Source: Candidatus Woesearchaeota archaeon
GTDB taxonomy: Archaea > Nanobdellota > Nanobdellia > Woesearchaeales > GW2011-AR4
NCBI GenBank assembly: GCA_016187465.1
Contig: JACPJQ010000004.1
Span: forward strand, 240,806 to 304,805
Length of the DNA stretch: 64,000 nucleotides
Reading direction: 5' to 3'
A program made the translations under genes and the position numbers. How positions within the stretch are numbered: the stretch's first letter is position 1; each line of letters begins with the position of its first letter. A model generated the notes under the pieces. It was not told where the DNA came from. It did no database searches and saw nothing but the letters and a program-made list of their open reading frames with translations. Shown here one piece after another: positions 17,012 to 25,386 of this stretch.

Positions 17012-18019
17012 TCACTTTCCTAAATTCTCCAAAACTTTCCCATAATTGTACTTTAAAGCCTCGTTGCCGGGATGTTTCTTCAATTCCTCGTCTAAAATTT
17101 TCTCGGCTTCCTTGAATTTGCCTATCGACATGTAAACAACAGCAAGATTGTTGGCAGGCGATGGGTTTTCAGGAGCGTGCTTCATGCTTTTCTTGAAGTA
17201 TTCTACTGCCCTGTTTTTGTCGTTCATCTCCAAATATATTTTTGCAATTTCCGAAAAAACTAACTTATAGTTTGTGTTCAGCTTTGCTGTTTTTTCAAAA
17301 TACTTAAGCGCATTGTTGTAATCGTTTCTGCCAAGGAACATTTTTGCTGCCTGGTAATTATATCTTGCACTTTCAGGCTCATCCTCAAGCTGCTTTAAAA
17401 TCATTTTTGCGTATTGTTCCGTTTTTTCTCCTATTAATCCTGAATCTTTTAAAGAGCCGAAATGGTGCAGAACAACGTCAATCTTCCCATATTTCAGCTT
17501 TTTCACATTTATCGAGTCTTCAACCAACTCATGTACTCTATGTTTGAAACTAATTCCAATCTTGTTTTTAAACAGCCTTACAAGATTATTGGGTATGTAA
17601 AACGGATAATTTTTAATGGGCTCAAAATCCGAATCATTCTTGACAGCGCCTTCAAAAAAATTATTGAGGTAAGACCTCTGCTCCAGCTGAAACCCGACGA
17701 ATTCGTCGGCATTACTGATTGCATCTTTTATTTTATCTAAATCTCTTTTTTCAATGATTTCATCGGCATCTATAACCAAAATCCAATCTTTTGTCGCATG
17801 CTTAATGCTTTCGTTTCTTGCAGCGCTGAAATCATCAATCCATTTGAAATCAATAACTTTTGCGTTGAACTTCTCGGCAATCTCTTTTGTCTTGTCTGTG
17901 CTGCCAGTGTCAACTATTATGACTTCGTCAATAATCTCCTTTACAGGATTAAGACATTGCTCTAAAAATTTCTCCTCATTCTTTGCTATCATGCATAATG
18001 AGATTGTTTGATTTGACAT
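17012..18019 (-). CDS. Family 2 glycosyltransferase with C-terminal TPRs
   Basis: SunS/TPR-type glycosyltransferase, 335 residues. The GT-A domain has SLCMIAKNEEKFLEQCL, VIIVDTGSTDKT and WILVIDADEII (DXD-like). Residues about 215-335 form tetratricopeptide repeats (YNYQAAKMFLGRNDYNNALKY and three more units). I start at ATG 18019; the frame is open further but runs into tRNA-Ser(CGA), which ends 17 bases upstream. It probably acts at the cytoplasmic membrane face in surface glycan synthesis. Confidence 0.88.
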   Translation of the reverse strand: MSNQTISLCMIAKNEEKFLEQCLNPVKEIIDEVIIVDTGSTDKTKEIAEKFNAKVIDFKWIDDFSAARNESIKHATKDWILVIDADEIIEKRDLDKIKDAISNADEFVGFQLEQRSYLNNFFEGAVKNDSDFEPIKNYPFYIPNNLVRLFKNKIGISFKHRVHELVEDSINVKKLKYGKIDVVLHHFGSLKDSGLIGEKTEQYAKMILKQLEDEPESARYNYQAAKMFLGRNDYNNALKYFEKTAKLNTNYKLVFSEIAKIYLEMNDKNRAVEYFKKSMKHAPENPSPANNLAVVYMSIGKFKEAEKILDEELKKHPGNEALKYNYGKVLENLGK

Positions 18020-18036
18020 TTCATTAATATACAAAG

Positions 18037-18195
18037 CGCCAAGGCCCGGATTTTCATCAGCATTCTGCTTTTTTTGAACCGAGAAGCCCTTGCGGGCAGC
18101 AGTTTTCTTTGCAGATTCGAGACTGCCGCAATATTCCGATTGCGAGGCTCGGTTTTGGTCTAACCTCGCCAACTGCCGGATTCTGCCACCTTGGC
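18037..18195 (-). tRNA. tRNA-Ser(CGA) with three introns
   Basis: On the minus strand: acceptor GCCAAGG/CCTTGGC with G73 (typical of tRNA-Ser), D stem GCAG/TTGC, anticodon stem GCAGT/ACTGC with anticodon CGA at 18117-18119, variable arm GCCC-GCAA-GGGC, T stem CTCGG/CCGGG. D-loop intron 18133-18174 (42 bases): helix TCCG/CGGA, bulges GCA and ATA, leaving AATCCGGCA, the same D loop as tRNA-Ala. Anticodon 37/38 intron 18105-18115 (11 bases, weak BHB). T-loop intron 18051-18072 (22 bases): helix TTCA/TGAA, bulges AAA and AAT, leaving TTCAAAT. Mature length is about 84. Confidence 0.85.
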
Positions 18196-18262
18196 AGCGT
18201 TGAGAATTATATTCCGCTATTAAAACTTTACCCTAACAGAAAGAGAAATAACAAAAATCCTT

Positions 18263-18619
18263 TCAGATTTTCCCTTCGCATTTGACTCCAAATGAGCCGT
18301 AGCTTAAGCTCAGGTTGAATTTCTTGCACAGCAAGTTCATCACTACCAAATTCTTATCTGAATAATCCTCTAGTATGCACTGCCTGAACCCGTTGTTGTC
18401 CCAGCTAGAAATGCCGTCAACTTTGTCGCAGAATGTAATGAAATCATTTGGCTCATCTGGTTCTATCAGCCCTGTGGCGTTCTCTATCTCTTGCTCTATC
18501 TTCTTTACGTCTTCAGGGACTGTTATGAATGCCCAGAACAGGCTTGTAAGCACGATTCCAATAATCAATGCCCCGATAAAGATTGCCCAGGCCTCAAGCT
18601 CTGAATAGGTTTTTGCCAT
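18263..18619 (-). CDS. Membrane-anchored hypothetical protein
   Basis: A 118-residue protein with one N-terminal membrane segment (about residues 12-33) and a soluble domain of about 80 residues with five cysteines, plausibly outside the cell and disulfide-bonded. No family recognised. Confidence 0.6.
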   Translation of the reverse strand: MAKTYSELEAWAIFIGALIIGIVLTSLFWAFITVPEDVKKIEQEIENATGLIEPDEPNDFITFCDKVDGISSWDNNGFRQCILEDYSDKNLVVMNLLCKKFNLSLSYGSFGVKCEGKI

Positions 18620-18714
18620 TACAAAGTAGAAATCAAAATGGGTTTAAAAAGATTTAGTAATGCTCCTGCCGAGCTACATACATTTTTGTGAAAAATTAGA
18701 GCTTTTAATTGTAT

Positions 18715-19362
18715 TTATTTAATTTTATTGATTTCTGCTTTTTTATATTCCTCTAGATTAGGAATTAGTGAAATCATGTCAGTTTTGATAAGTACCAATT
18801 TTTCTTTCGCAGCACTAACTCTTTCATTCTTTATTTTAAAATCCCCTTTAACAGCAGAAACTTTAATTTCTTCTAGGTCCCCATTTAATAGGTCGGCATC
18901 TTTCGAAAATATATCCATCGAATCCCGAATCGTTGCATTTCCAAACTCAGGGTCATTGGTAGCTTGCAATAATCTCTCTTTAAAGACCCTTATTGGAGTA
19001 GTTTCGGTTGAATTTTTGAAATATTCATCATTCAATTCTAACGCTAGTAACTGCATAAGAAACTTATTAAATTTTAGTTCTGAAACTAAATTATCAGCTA
19101 GTGCTATCTTTCTATTTATTTTTTCATTAAGCCGTTCTCTATCGAGAGATTCTTGTAATATTCTTATAGAGTTTGTTGCATTAGCAGAATGAAGTGTGGC
19201 TTCTGCAGAATTTTTAGTTGCGATTATAGAATTTATTGTAACAATTATAATAGCAAACATTAGAATAAAATTTACTATATCTTTATTTTGATTTATGATA
19301 CTACAAGAATTAACAAAAATAGCTTTCAATCTTCCTATCAGTATTGTCAGAAAATTAACCAT
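18715..19362 (-). CDS. Hypothetical membrane protein
   Basis: A 215-residue protein with a hydrophobic segment at about residues 30-48 and a long, mostly helical charged remainder. It starts 14 bases after the 3' end of tRNA-Glu on the same strand and may share its transcript. No family recognised. Confidence 0.6.
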   Translation of the reverse strand: MVNFLTILIGRLKAIFVNSCSIINQNKDIVNFILMFAIIIVTINSIIATKNSAEATLHSANATNSIRILQESLDRERLNEKINRKIALADNLVSELKFNKFLMQLLALELNDEYFKNSTETTPIRVFKERLLQATNDPEFGNATIRDSMDIFSKDADLLNGDLEEIKVSAVKGDFKIKNERVSAAKEKLVLIKTDMISLIPNLEEYKKAEINKIK

Positions 19363-19376
19363 TTTTTTTAAAAGTA

Positions 19377-19451
19377 TGCTCCTGCCGAGATTTGAACTCG
19401 GGTCACCGCCTCGAGAGGGCGGTATGATTGTCCGGACTACACTACAGGAGC
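19377..19451 (-). tRNA. tRNA-Glu(CTC), no intron
   Basis: On the minus strand: acceptor GCTCCTG/CAGGAGC with A73, anticodon stem CCGCC/GGCGG with loop CTCTCGA (anticodon CTC), T arm with TTCAAAT loop and CGAG-type stem. A normal 75-base cloverleaf without CCA. It serves as an internal control showing that uninterrupted tRNAs also occur here. Confidence 0.95.
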
Positions 19452-19542
19452 AGTAAGTGGCAGAAATCTCGGCTATTTTTAAAAGTTGAGGTTTCGGAAA
19501 GCAAACCCTACATTTTTAAATGAATATTGCATACCTCAACAG

Positions 19543-21285
19543 ATGCATAAACTATTTTTGCCTACCTCTATGGAAGAGGGTAAACTGCATTACAGGGATT
19601 TTTCCCAGTTTGATGTGGTTTTTGTTACAGGCGATCCATATTATGACCATCCGCTCAGCGGAATGGCAATAGTCTCCAGGCTGTTGGACAAAAGAGGCTA
19701 CAAAGTCGGCATAATAGCTCAGCCGCTGAGCGATAAGGAATACAAAATATGCGGCCGCCCGAAATACTTCTTTTGCATCACATCTGGGCTGCTGGACTCT
19801 ATGCTTGCAAATTACACTCCAATGCTTAAGAAAAGGGACAATGTCCTAGTACCGGAAAGATCGCTCATGGTTTACACACAAAAGCTGAAAGAGCACTTTA
19901 AAGGATGCATCACAGTTATCGGAGGAGTTGAAGCAACCATCCGAAGATTCACCCATTTTGACTACAAAGACAATAAATTGAGAAGGGGCATTCTTAATGA
20001 CACAAAAGCTGACCTGCTGCTTTTCGGTAATGCAGAGCGCTCAATTCTTGCACTTCTTGAAAGAATGGAAAAAATTGAAATTGATTCATTTGAAAAAATA
20101 AAAGACAGGCTTGGCCTCAAATCAATAGAGGGACTGTCATTTCGGGTAAGAAAGGATGATATAAATCCAAAAATAAGAAAGCTTTCGTCATATGAAGAAT
20201 GCATGGCTGACAAGCAGAAATTCAATCTTTTGACCAGGACATTCTATCTGCTTCCGGATGAGGCATTCATCGAGGGATGCGGAAGCGGATTCATACAGCA
20301 TAATAGGCCATGCCATACTTTGACTGAAAAGGAGATGGATTACATTTATGACGTTCCATTCACTCGGGAATTGCATCCTTCATCAAAGAATTACGAGCAA
20401 AACAAAAAAATGGTAGAGTACTTGAGTTCTTCAGTCGCCATCGGAAGAGGATGCTGGGGTTCCTGCTCTTTCTGCGTCATTCCCTTGGTGCAGGGAAAGG
20501 AAGTTGCAAAGAGAAGCAAAGAAAGTATTGTGCATGAAATTGAATCCCTCTACAAAGACGGAATAAAAAAAATAAATGACTTGACATTGCCGACAATAAA
20601 CATGTACGGCTCCAGATGCGCCTTGTACAAATTCGAATCGCAAATGTATTCCCCAATCATCGGGGAAGACATAACCGTTTATGACAAGAAAGACTACTGC
20701 AACCAGGAATGCGTTGGATGCAGATACAGGGTCCTGAGCGATGACCTGTATCCCCTGCTGGAAGAAATTGAAAAACTTAATAAAAAGTATTCCGGCACTT
20801 CCCTTGAGCTGAGAAGCGCCATAAGGCATGATATAATCCTGGACCAGAAAAAACTCTTTAGGAAGATCATGCAGTTTGTCACAAGGCTGAAGATCGCCCC
20901 GGAAAACCTGAGCGATGCTGTTTTAAAGCAGATGAACAAATCAACTGCATCCGCATTCAGAGAATTCCTGGACGAATACAAAGAAGTGAACAGGGAGCAG
21001 AAGACAAACAAAAATCTTGTACCCTATTTCATAGCGGCCCATCCCGGAAGCACAAAGGAAAGCATGGAAGAAACAAAAAAATTTTGCAGGGAAAACGGCA
21101 TTTTTGTAAATTTGACTCAGGTGTTTACCCCTACCCCGGGAACTTTGTCAACGGCAATGTACTACACCGGCGAAAATCCTATCACAAGGGAAAAAGTTTA
21201 TGTGCCCCGCACGTTCAGGGAAAAAAAAGACCAGAAGAACATACTGCTGAACAAGGATGAGGAATTGGCTGATGACAACGGGTGA
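19543..21285 (+). CDS. YgiQ family radical SAM protein
   Basis: A large B12-binding-like N-terminal region (FVTGDPYYDHPLSGMAI, RGYKVGIIAQP) is followed by the radical SAM core with GRGCWGSCSFCVIPLVQG, whose three cysteines bind the 4Fe-4S cluster. The C-terminal region with TPTPGTLSTAMYYTG is typical of YgiQ/UPF0313. ATG at 19543 lies about 25 bases after a TTTTTAAATG box; the frame is open further upstream from a TTG. The reaction of the family is not established to my knowledge. Confidence 0.9.
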   Translation: MHKLFLPTSMEEGKLHYRDFSQFDVVFVTGDPYYDHPLSGMAIVSRLLDKRGYKVGIIAQPLSDKEYKICGRPKYFFCITSGLLDSMLANYTPMLKKRDNVLVPERSLMVYTQKLKEHFKGCITVIGGVEATIRRFTHFDYKDNKLRRGILNDTKADLLLFGNAERSILALLERMEKIEIDSFEKIKDRLGLKSIEGLSFRVRKDDINPKIRKLSSYEECMADKQKFNLLTRTFYLLPDEAFIEGCGSGFIQHNRPCHTLTEKEMDYIYDVPFTRELHPSSKNYEQNKKMVEYLSSSVAIGRGCWGSCSFCVIPLVQGKEVAKRSKESIVHEIESLYKDGIKKINDLTLPTINMYGSRCALYKFESQMYSPIIGEDITVYDKKDYCNQECVGCRYRVLSDDLYPLLEEIEKLNKKYSGTSLELRSAIRHDIILDQKKLFRKIMQFVTRLKIAPENLSDAVLKQMNKSTASAFREFLDEYKEVNREQKTNKNLVPYFIAAHPGSTKESMEETKKFCRENGIFVNLTQVFTPTPGTLSTAMYYTGENPITREKVYVPRTFREKKDQKNILLNKDEELADDNG

Positions 21286-21324
21286 AAAAGCAACTATTTT
21301 AAACTAGCAGATTACCTCTTTTTT

Positions 21325-21681
21325 ATGTTTATTACCAAGAAATACGGCCAGAGCAAAATTGACAGGTGCCCTTTCTGCCGGAAACATGCAACAAGCATGA
21401 ACAGGCAAAATGTTCCGGTGTGCCCCTCCCACAAAGGCGAAATTCTTGACAATCTGAAATGTGTATGCAGCTCTACACTTGAAATTAGGAATGGCAAATT
21501 CGGAATTTTTTTCTCGTGCATCAGGTGCGGCAGCATGAGCCTGAGGAAAGTTTTGGAATTCAACGCAGTAAAACCTAAAATGAAGAATGAAAAATTTTCT
21601 CAAATGAATGAAAAAAAATTCCCAATAAAAAGCGGAAAAATAATGACAGTGAGAAGCGATGACCCAAGATACTTCGACTGA
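21325..21681 (+). CDS. Zinc-finger protein
   Basis: A 118-residue protein with cysteine pairs CPFC, CVC and CIRC, consistent with one or two zinc ribbons, and a basic C-terminus. Its 3' end overlaps the S4-domain gene by 23 bases, and it lies in a run with radical SAM, S4 and helicase genes, so an RNA-related role is plausible but unproven. Confidence 0.65.
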   Translation: MFITKKYGQSKIDRCPFCRKHATSMNRQNVPVCPSHKGEILDNLKCVCSSTLEIRNGKFGIFFSCIRCGSMSLRKVLEFNAVKPKMKNEKFSQMNEKKFPIKSGKIMTVRSDDPRYFD

Positions 21682-21877
21682 ATACATAGAGCTTAACGCT
21701 TTCCTCAGGATTAACGGGGCTGCAGGCACGGGCGGCAAAGTGAAGATTTTAATAAAATCGGGCTGTGTCAAGGTGAACGGGGAGACAGAAACAAGAAACA
21801 AAAAAAAGCTTCATGCGGGGGATATTGTGGAGTATCTCGGAAAAGAGCATGCAGTTAAGGAAGAGTTTATCAGATGA
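21659..21877 (+). CDS. RNA-binding S4 domain protein (YbcJ/YlmH-like)
   Basis: A 72-residue stand-alone S4 domain: IELNAFLRINGAAGTGGKVKILIKSGCVKVNGE, then KLHAGDIVEYLGK. This is the alpha-L RNA-binding motif. It overlaps the upstream zinc-finger gene by 23 bases, implying translational coupling, and is followed 29 bases later by an RNA helicase-like gene. Confidence 0.88.
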   Translation: MTQDTSTEYIELNAFLRINGAAGTGGKVKILIKSGCVKVNGETETRNKKKLHAGDIVEYLGKEHAVKEEFIR

Positions 21878-21906
21878 GCTAAACAATCCAAGATTTCTAA
21901 AAACTT

Positions 21907-23832
21907 ATGCACTACAAAAACTTAAAATTAGACAAATTTCAGGAAGACGCAATAAAGGCAATAGAGCACAACAAGTCAGTTATAGTGTCAGCTCCGACAG
22001 GCTCTGGAAAAACCCTGATTGCAGATTATATCATTGACAGGGACTTCAGGAAAGGAATAAGGGTTATTTACACTGCTCCAATTAAAGCTCTTTCAAACCA
22101 GAAATACAAGGAATTTTCCAGAAGCTACGGAGAAAAGAATGTCGGCGTATTGACCGGAGATGTCCAGAAAAACCCCGATGCGCTGATACTGATAATGACC
22201 ACTGAAATCTATCACAACATGGTGCTCAGCCAGGACCCTTTTGTGGACAATGTTTCTTATGTTATTTTTGATGAAATACATTATATAAATGATATTGAGC
22301 GCGGCTATGTATGGGAAGAATCGATAATCTTCTCAAAGCCCAATGTCAGGATATTATGCCTGTCGGCGACTATCCCGAACGCCGGGGAATTCGCGAGCTG
22401 GATAGAAACAATAAAAGGCCACGAAGTGGTTGTGGTAAGGCACGATGAAAGGCCGGTTCCCCTGCATGTGAATTTATATGACGCTCACCTTGGAATAACC
22501 ACCTTAAAGAATCTGAAAGATGCCATGGATATTCCTGAATACAATAGCGTGATGCACAGCCGCTTCAGGAAAAGGCGGGAAAAGCCCAAATTGCCTTCCC
22601 ATACAGAGCTAATCAAAGAAATGAGGAATAACCTGCCGTGCCTTTTCTTCAGCTTTTCAAGGCAGGGCTGCCAAAGAAAAGCGATGGAACTCTTTGGAAA
22701 AATGATGTTCCAGCCGAATCCTGAAATCTCTGCTTTTGTCAGGGCCAAGCTGGCAAATGCAAATCCCGAGATCAACAAGCTGGATTCTGTAAGGATACTG
22801 AGGCAGACACTTCCTTACGGGATAGCCTTCCATCATGCAGGAATACTGCCAATTATGAAGGAGATTGTCGAGGAGCTTTTTGAGAAGGGGATGATAAAAG
22901 TCCTGTACACAACTGAGACTTTCGCAGTAGGAATAAACATGCCTGCCAAGAGTGTGTGCTTCGAGTCTTTGAGGAAATTTGACGGTGTTTCATTCCGACT
23001 GATGAACTCAAAGGAGTATTTCCAGATTGCAGGCAGGGCAGGGAGGAGGGGAATAGACACAGAAGGGTTTGTTTACATCGTGGTTGAAAGAAAATTTTTT
23101 GATTACGGCAAAATCAGCAAAATAATCCATTCTGACACGCTGCCCATCAATTCCCAGTTCAGGCTTTCGGTGAATACCGTGCTGAATCTGATAAGGCACC
23201 ACAATGAAAAAGAAATTGATGAAATATTATGCAAAAGTTTCCATTCATTCCAGAAGTATAAGAAGAACCTGATGAACCGGGAAAATGTGATAAGCCATAA
23301 TGCATTCTACAATTATAAGAAAAAACTTGAGAAGATGGGTTATGTGGAAGGAAATTCACTGACTGAAAAGGGGGTTTTTGCGTCAAACATTTATTCTGAT
23401 GAGATGCTGATAGGAGAAATATTTGCAACTGACTGCTATACAAAGCTGAATGAATATCAGATGCTGATGATTGTTGCATGCATATGCTATGAAGCAAGGG
23501 AAAGGACAGAGTTTTCCAAGACGTATCCTTCAAAATCAGAAAATGATCTCAGGAAAATTATTTGGCATGACCCCTATCTTAAGCGGGAGAAGAGGTTCGG
23601 CCAGATAGAAAACCTTACTTCAATTGTCCATCCTCTTTACCACAGCCAAGGCCTCTTCAAAATTCTTCAAAACACAAGCCTGCAGGAGGGGGATATCATA
23701 AGGTTCCTAAGGCTGATTGTTGACAAGCTTGGCCAAATCAAGAGTGCAACGCAAGACTCAAGGTTAAGGGACATGCTTTCAAACTGCCAGAAACTTGTTG
23801 ATGACTGCGTTGGACAGTTTGATGCGATTTGA
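21907..23832 (+). CDS. Ski2/Mtr4-like superfamily 2 helicase
   Basis: The 641-residue helicase has motif I APTGSGKT, Ia TAPIKALSNQK, II FDEIH, III LSATIPN, later FHHAGI, TETFAVGINMPAK and VI QIAGRAGRRG. The DEIHY-INDIERGYVWEE context resembles the eukaryotic exosome helicases Mtr4/Ski2 more than archaeal Hel308. The family unwinds RNA for exosome decay, which is a plausible role here. Upstream genes encode S4 and zinc-finger proteins in the same direction. Confidence 0.88.
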   Translation: MHYKNLKLDKFQEDAIKAIEHNKSVIVSAPTGSGKTLIADYIIDRDFRKGIRVIYTAPIKALSNQKYKEFSRSYGEKNVGVLTGDVQKNPDALILIMTTEIYHNMVLSQDPFVDNVSYVIFDEIHYINDIERGYVWEESIIFSKPNVRILCLSATIPNAGEFASWIETIKGHEVVVVRHDERPVPLHVNLYDAHLGITTLKNLKDAMDIPEYNSVMHSRFRKRREKPKLPSHTELIKEMRNNLPCLFFSFSRQGCQRKAMELFGKMMFQPNPEISAFVRAKLANANPEINKLDSVRILRQTLPYGIAFHHAGILPIMKEIVEELFEKGMIKVLYTTETFAVGINMPAKSVCFESLRKFDGVSFRLMNSKEYFQIAGRAGRRGIDTEGFVYIVVERKFFDYGKISKIIHSDTLPINSQFRLSVNTVLNLIRHHNEKEIDEILCKSFHSFQKYKKNLMNRENVISHNAFYNYKKKLEKMGYVEGNSLTEKGVFASNIYSDEMLIGEIFATDCYTKLNEYQMLMIVACICYEARERTEFSKTYPSKSENDLRKIIWHDPYLKREKRFGQIENLTSIVHPLYHSQGLFKILQNTSLQEGDIIRFLRLIVDKLGQIKSATQDSRLRDMLSNCQKLVDDCVGQFDAI

Positions 23833-23887
23833 TTATTCTTTAGAAGAATAGGGGTAGTTTTTTAAATGAGCTTGCTAGAACAATGCC

Positions 23888-24643
23888 ATGAAACAGGGAT
23901 TTTGGATTGTCGTTAAGGATATCATAAGGAAGGCAGATGTTATTCTGGAAATCCTTGATGCGAGAATGCCTGACCTTACCAGAAATAAGCGCTTGGAGCA
24001 GTACGCTGCGGCTTCGGGGAAACGGCTGATTCTCGTCATAAACAAGAAAGACATAATATCCGAGAATGCAGTCAGGAGCATAGAAAAATATTATTCGGGC
24101 CAGGATTATATTTTGGTATCCTCCAAGAGCCATAAAGGCGTCAGCAAATTAATAGGATTGATAAAAAACAAAGCGAAGAAGAGCGATTTGAAAGTGGCTT
24201 TTATCGGTTATCCAAACACCGGAAAAAGCTCATTGATAAATATTCTGTCTAAAGGCGGGAAGGCGAAAACAGGCCTGGAGTCCGGATTAACGAGGGGAGT
24301 GCAGCTGATTGCAGGCAAAGGAGGCCTTATGCTGATAGACACTCCCGGTGTGGTGCCTTACGAAGGCAGGGAAGAGGTATTATTAGGGTTGACATCTGCA
24401 ATAAGCCCGGACAAGTTAAATGACCCGGAATCTGTCGCATACGAGCTTCTCGGAATATTCAAGAAAAATAATCCGGCTGCCCTGGGGAAAGAGTATGGCA
24501 TTGACACCAGCTTGGATGCCGAAGAATTATTGCTGGAATTCGGAAAGAAGAGGGGCATGCTTCTAAAAAGGGGCATTGTTGACGAGAGAAGGGCTGCAAT
24601 TAAGCTCCTCACAGACTGGCATAATGGCAAAATAATGGTTTGA
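23888..24643 (+). CDS. Circularly permuted YlqF/YawG-type GTPase
   Basis: Ribosome-assembly GTPase family. The G motifs occur in permuted order: DARMPD and NKKD (G4) come first, then GYPNTGKSSLIN (G1) and DTPG (G3). The protein is 251 residues with a helical C-terminal region. It probably helps large-subunit maturation. It converges on tRNA-Ser(GGA), whose 3' end lies 8 bases beyond the stop. Confidence 0.93.
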   Translation: MKQGFWIVVKDIIRKADVILEILDARMPDLTRNKRLEQYAAASGKRLILVINKKDIISENAVRSIEKYYSGQDYILVSSKSHKGVSKLIGLIKNKAKKSDLKVAFIGYPNTGKSSLINILSKGGKAKTGLESGLTRGVQLIAGKGGLMLIDTPGVVPYEGREEVLLGLTSAISPDKLNDPESVAYELLGIFKKNNPAALGKEYGIDTSLDAEELLLEFGKKRGMLLKRGIVDERRAAIKLLTDWHNGKIMV

Positions 24644-24651
24644 GATTAAAA

Positions 24652-24912
24652 CGCCGGGACTGGGACTTTCAAATAATTATCTGTGTTAAGTCAGGCAACA
24701 AGCTGTGACTTGCTTGCGTTTTTACTCAAGCTCGCTCGTAACTCAATGCCTAGATGTCAGATGCATTATTTTTGAACCCAGATATCCTTTCGGAAACAAG
24801 CTGTCAGGCAGCTGCATGCGTAATGTTATGGAGCATGCTCGCTTTTCAACTTATTCCAGGCTTGCGCGATTTCCTGAATGGTTTGCCATTTACCAGGTTA
24901 CGCGATCCCGGC
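24652..24912 (-). tRNA. tRNA-Ser(GGA) with three introns
   Basis: On the minus strand: acceptor GCCGGGA/TCCCGGC with G73, D stem GCG/CGC, anticodon stem CAAGC/GCTTG with loop CTGGAA-A (anticodon 24855-24857), variable arm TCC-GAAA-GGA, T stem CTGGG/CCCAG. D-loop intron 24871-24891 (21 bases) is a perfect BHB: helix CCTG/CAGG, bulges GTA and AAA, inner stem AATGG/CCATT; it leaves loop AACCTGGTA. Anticodon intron 24803-24853 (51 bases). T-loop intron 24666-24770 (105 bases): helix TTCA/TGAA, bulges AAA and AGT, leaving TTCAAAT. Mature length is 84. A TTTATAAA box lies about 35 bases upstream. Confidence 0.9.
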
Positions 24913-24990
24913 ATTAGAATTCGAATTCAATTTTGGTTTATAAATGTTTGTTGGATGGCAGAAATAAGATTAAAAAATAAAAAAATCAAA

Positions 24991-25197
24991 TCACTTTCTC
25001 TTGCTTTCTCCCCTTACTGCCTTGCAGTCCGGGCATCCTGAAGAGCCGATTGAGCCTAAGCCCATTACCACAAACAAAGCCGTCCACCAGTTAATCCCCC
25101 AGAAACCCCATACGCCGAGGTCCTTCAGCAAAAACAAAATACCGAGAACCGCCAGGGTAATACCTCCCATTTTTATGCACTTGCTGCATCCATTCAT
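24991..25197 (-). CDS. Small two-span membrane protein with CxxC motifs
   Basis: Begins with MNGCSKC, followed by two hydrophobic segments (GGITLAVLGILFLLKDL and WWTALFVVMGLGSIG) and ends with GCPDCK. The paired CxxC at both ends could bind metal. ATG at 25197 follows GAGGTGA by 8 bases; earlier in-frame starts lie inside that site. No known function. Confidence 0.65.
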   Translation of the reverse strand: MNGCSKCIKMGGITLAVLGILFLLKDLGVWGFWGINWWTALFVVMGLGSIGSSGCPDCKAVRGESKRK

Positions 25198-25263
25198 CAC
25201 GGACATCACCTCTATTCTATCTTTTAAACCAATCTTTAAATAGTTTGTGTTTTAGAATGTATG

Positions 25264-25355
25264 GGCGAGGCGGATCGACTGGGTTAGTGGCGTCATGACA
25301 AAAAACAGAAATTGTCGTTGCCGCCGAGCGCTAACATTTGCCGAAGGCGGGATTT
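25264..25355 (+). repeat. Dispersed GC-rich intergenic element, copy 3
   Basis: Reads GGCGAGGCGG, about 55 bases, TTGCCGCCGAGC and TTTGCCGAAGGCGGGATTTA. CCGCC and GGCGG can form a hairpin. The end block matches copies 2 and 5. It lies between two minus-strand genes, antisense to both. Confidence 0.5.
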
Positions 25356-25386
25356 AATTTATTTCAAATTAATGTTTTTGTTAGAA

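Noticed and set aside
18019-18172. N-terminal extension of the glycosyltransferase (51 extra residues)
   Set aside because: The stretch overlaps tRNA-Ser(CGA) and does not match the family, which starts at SLCMIAKNEE.
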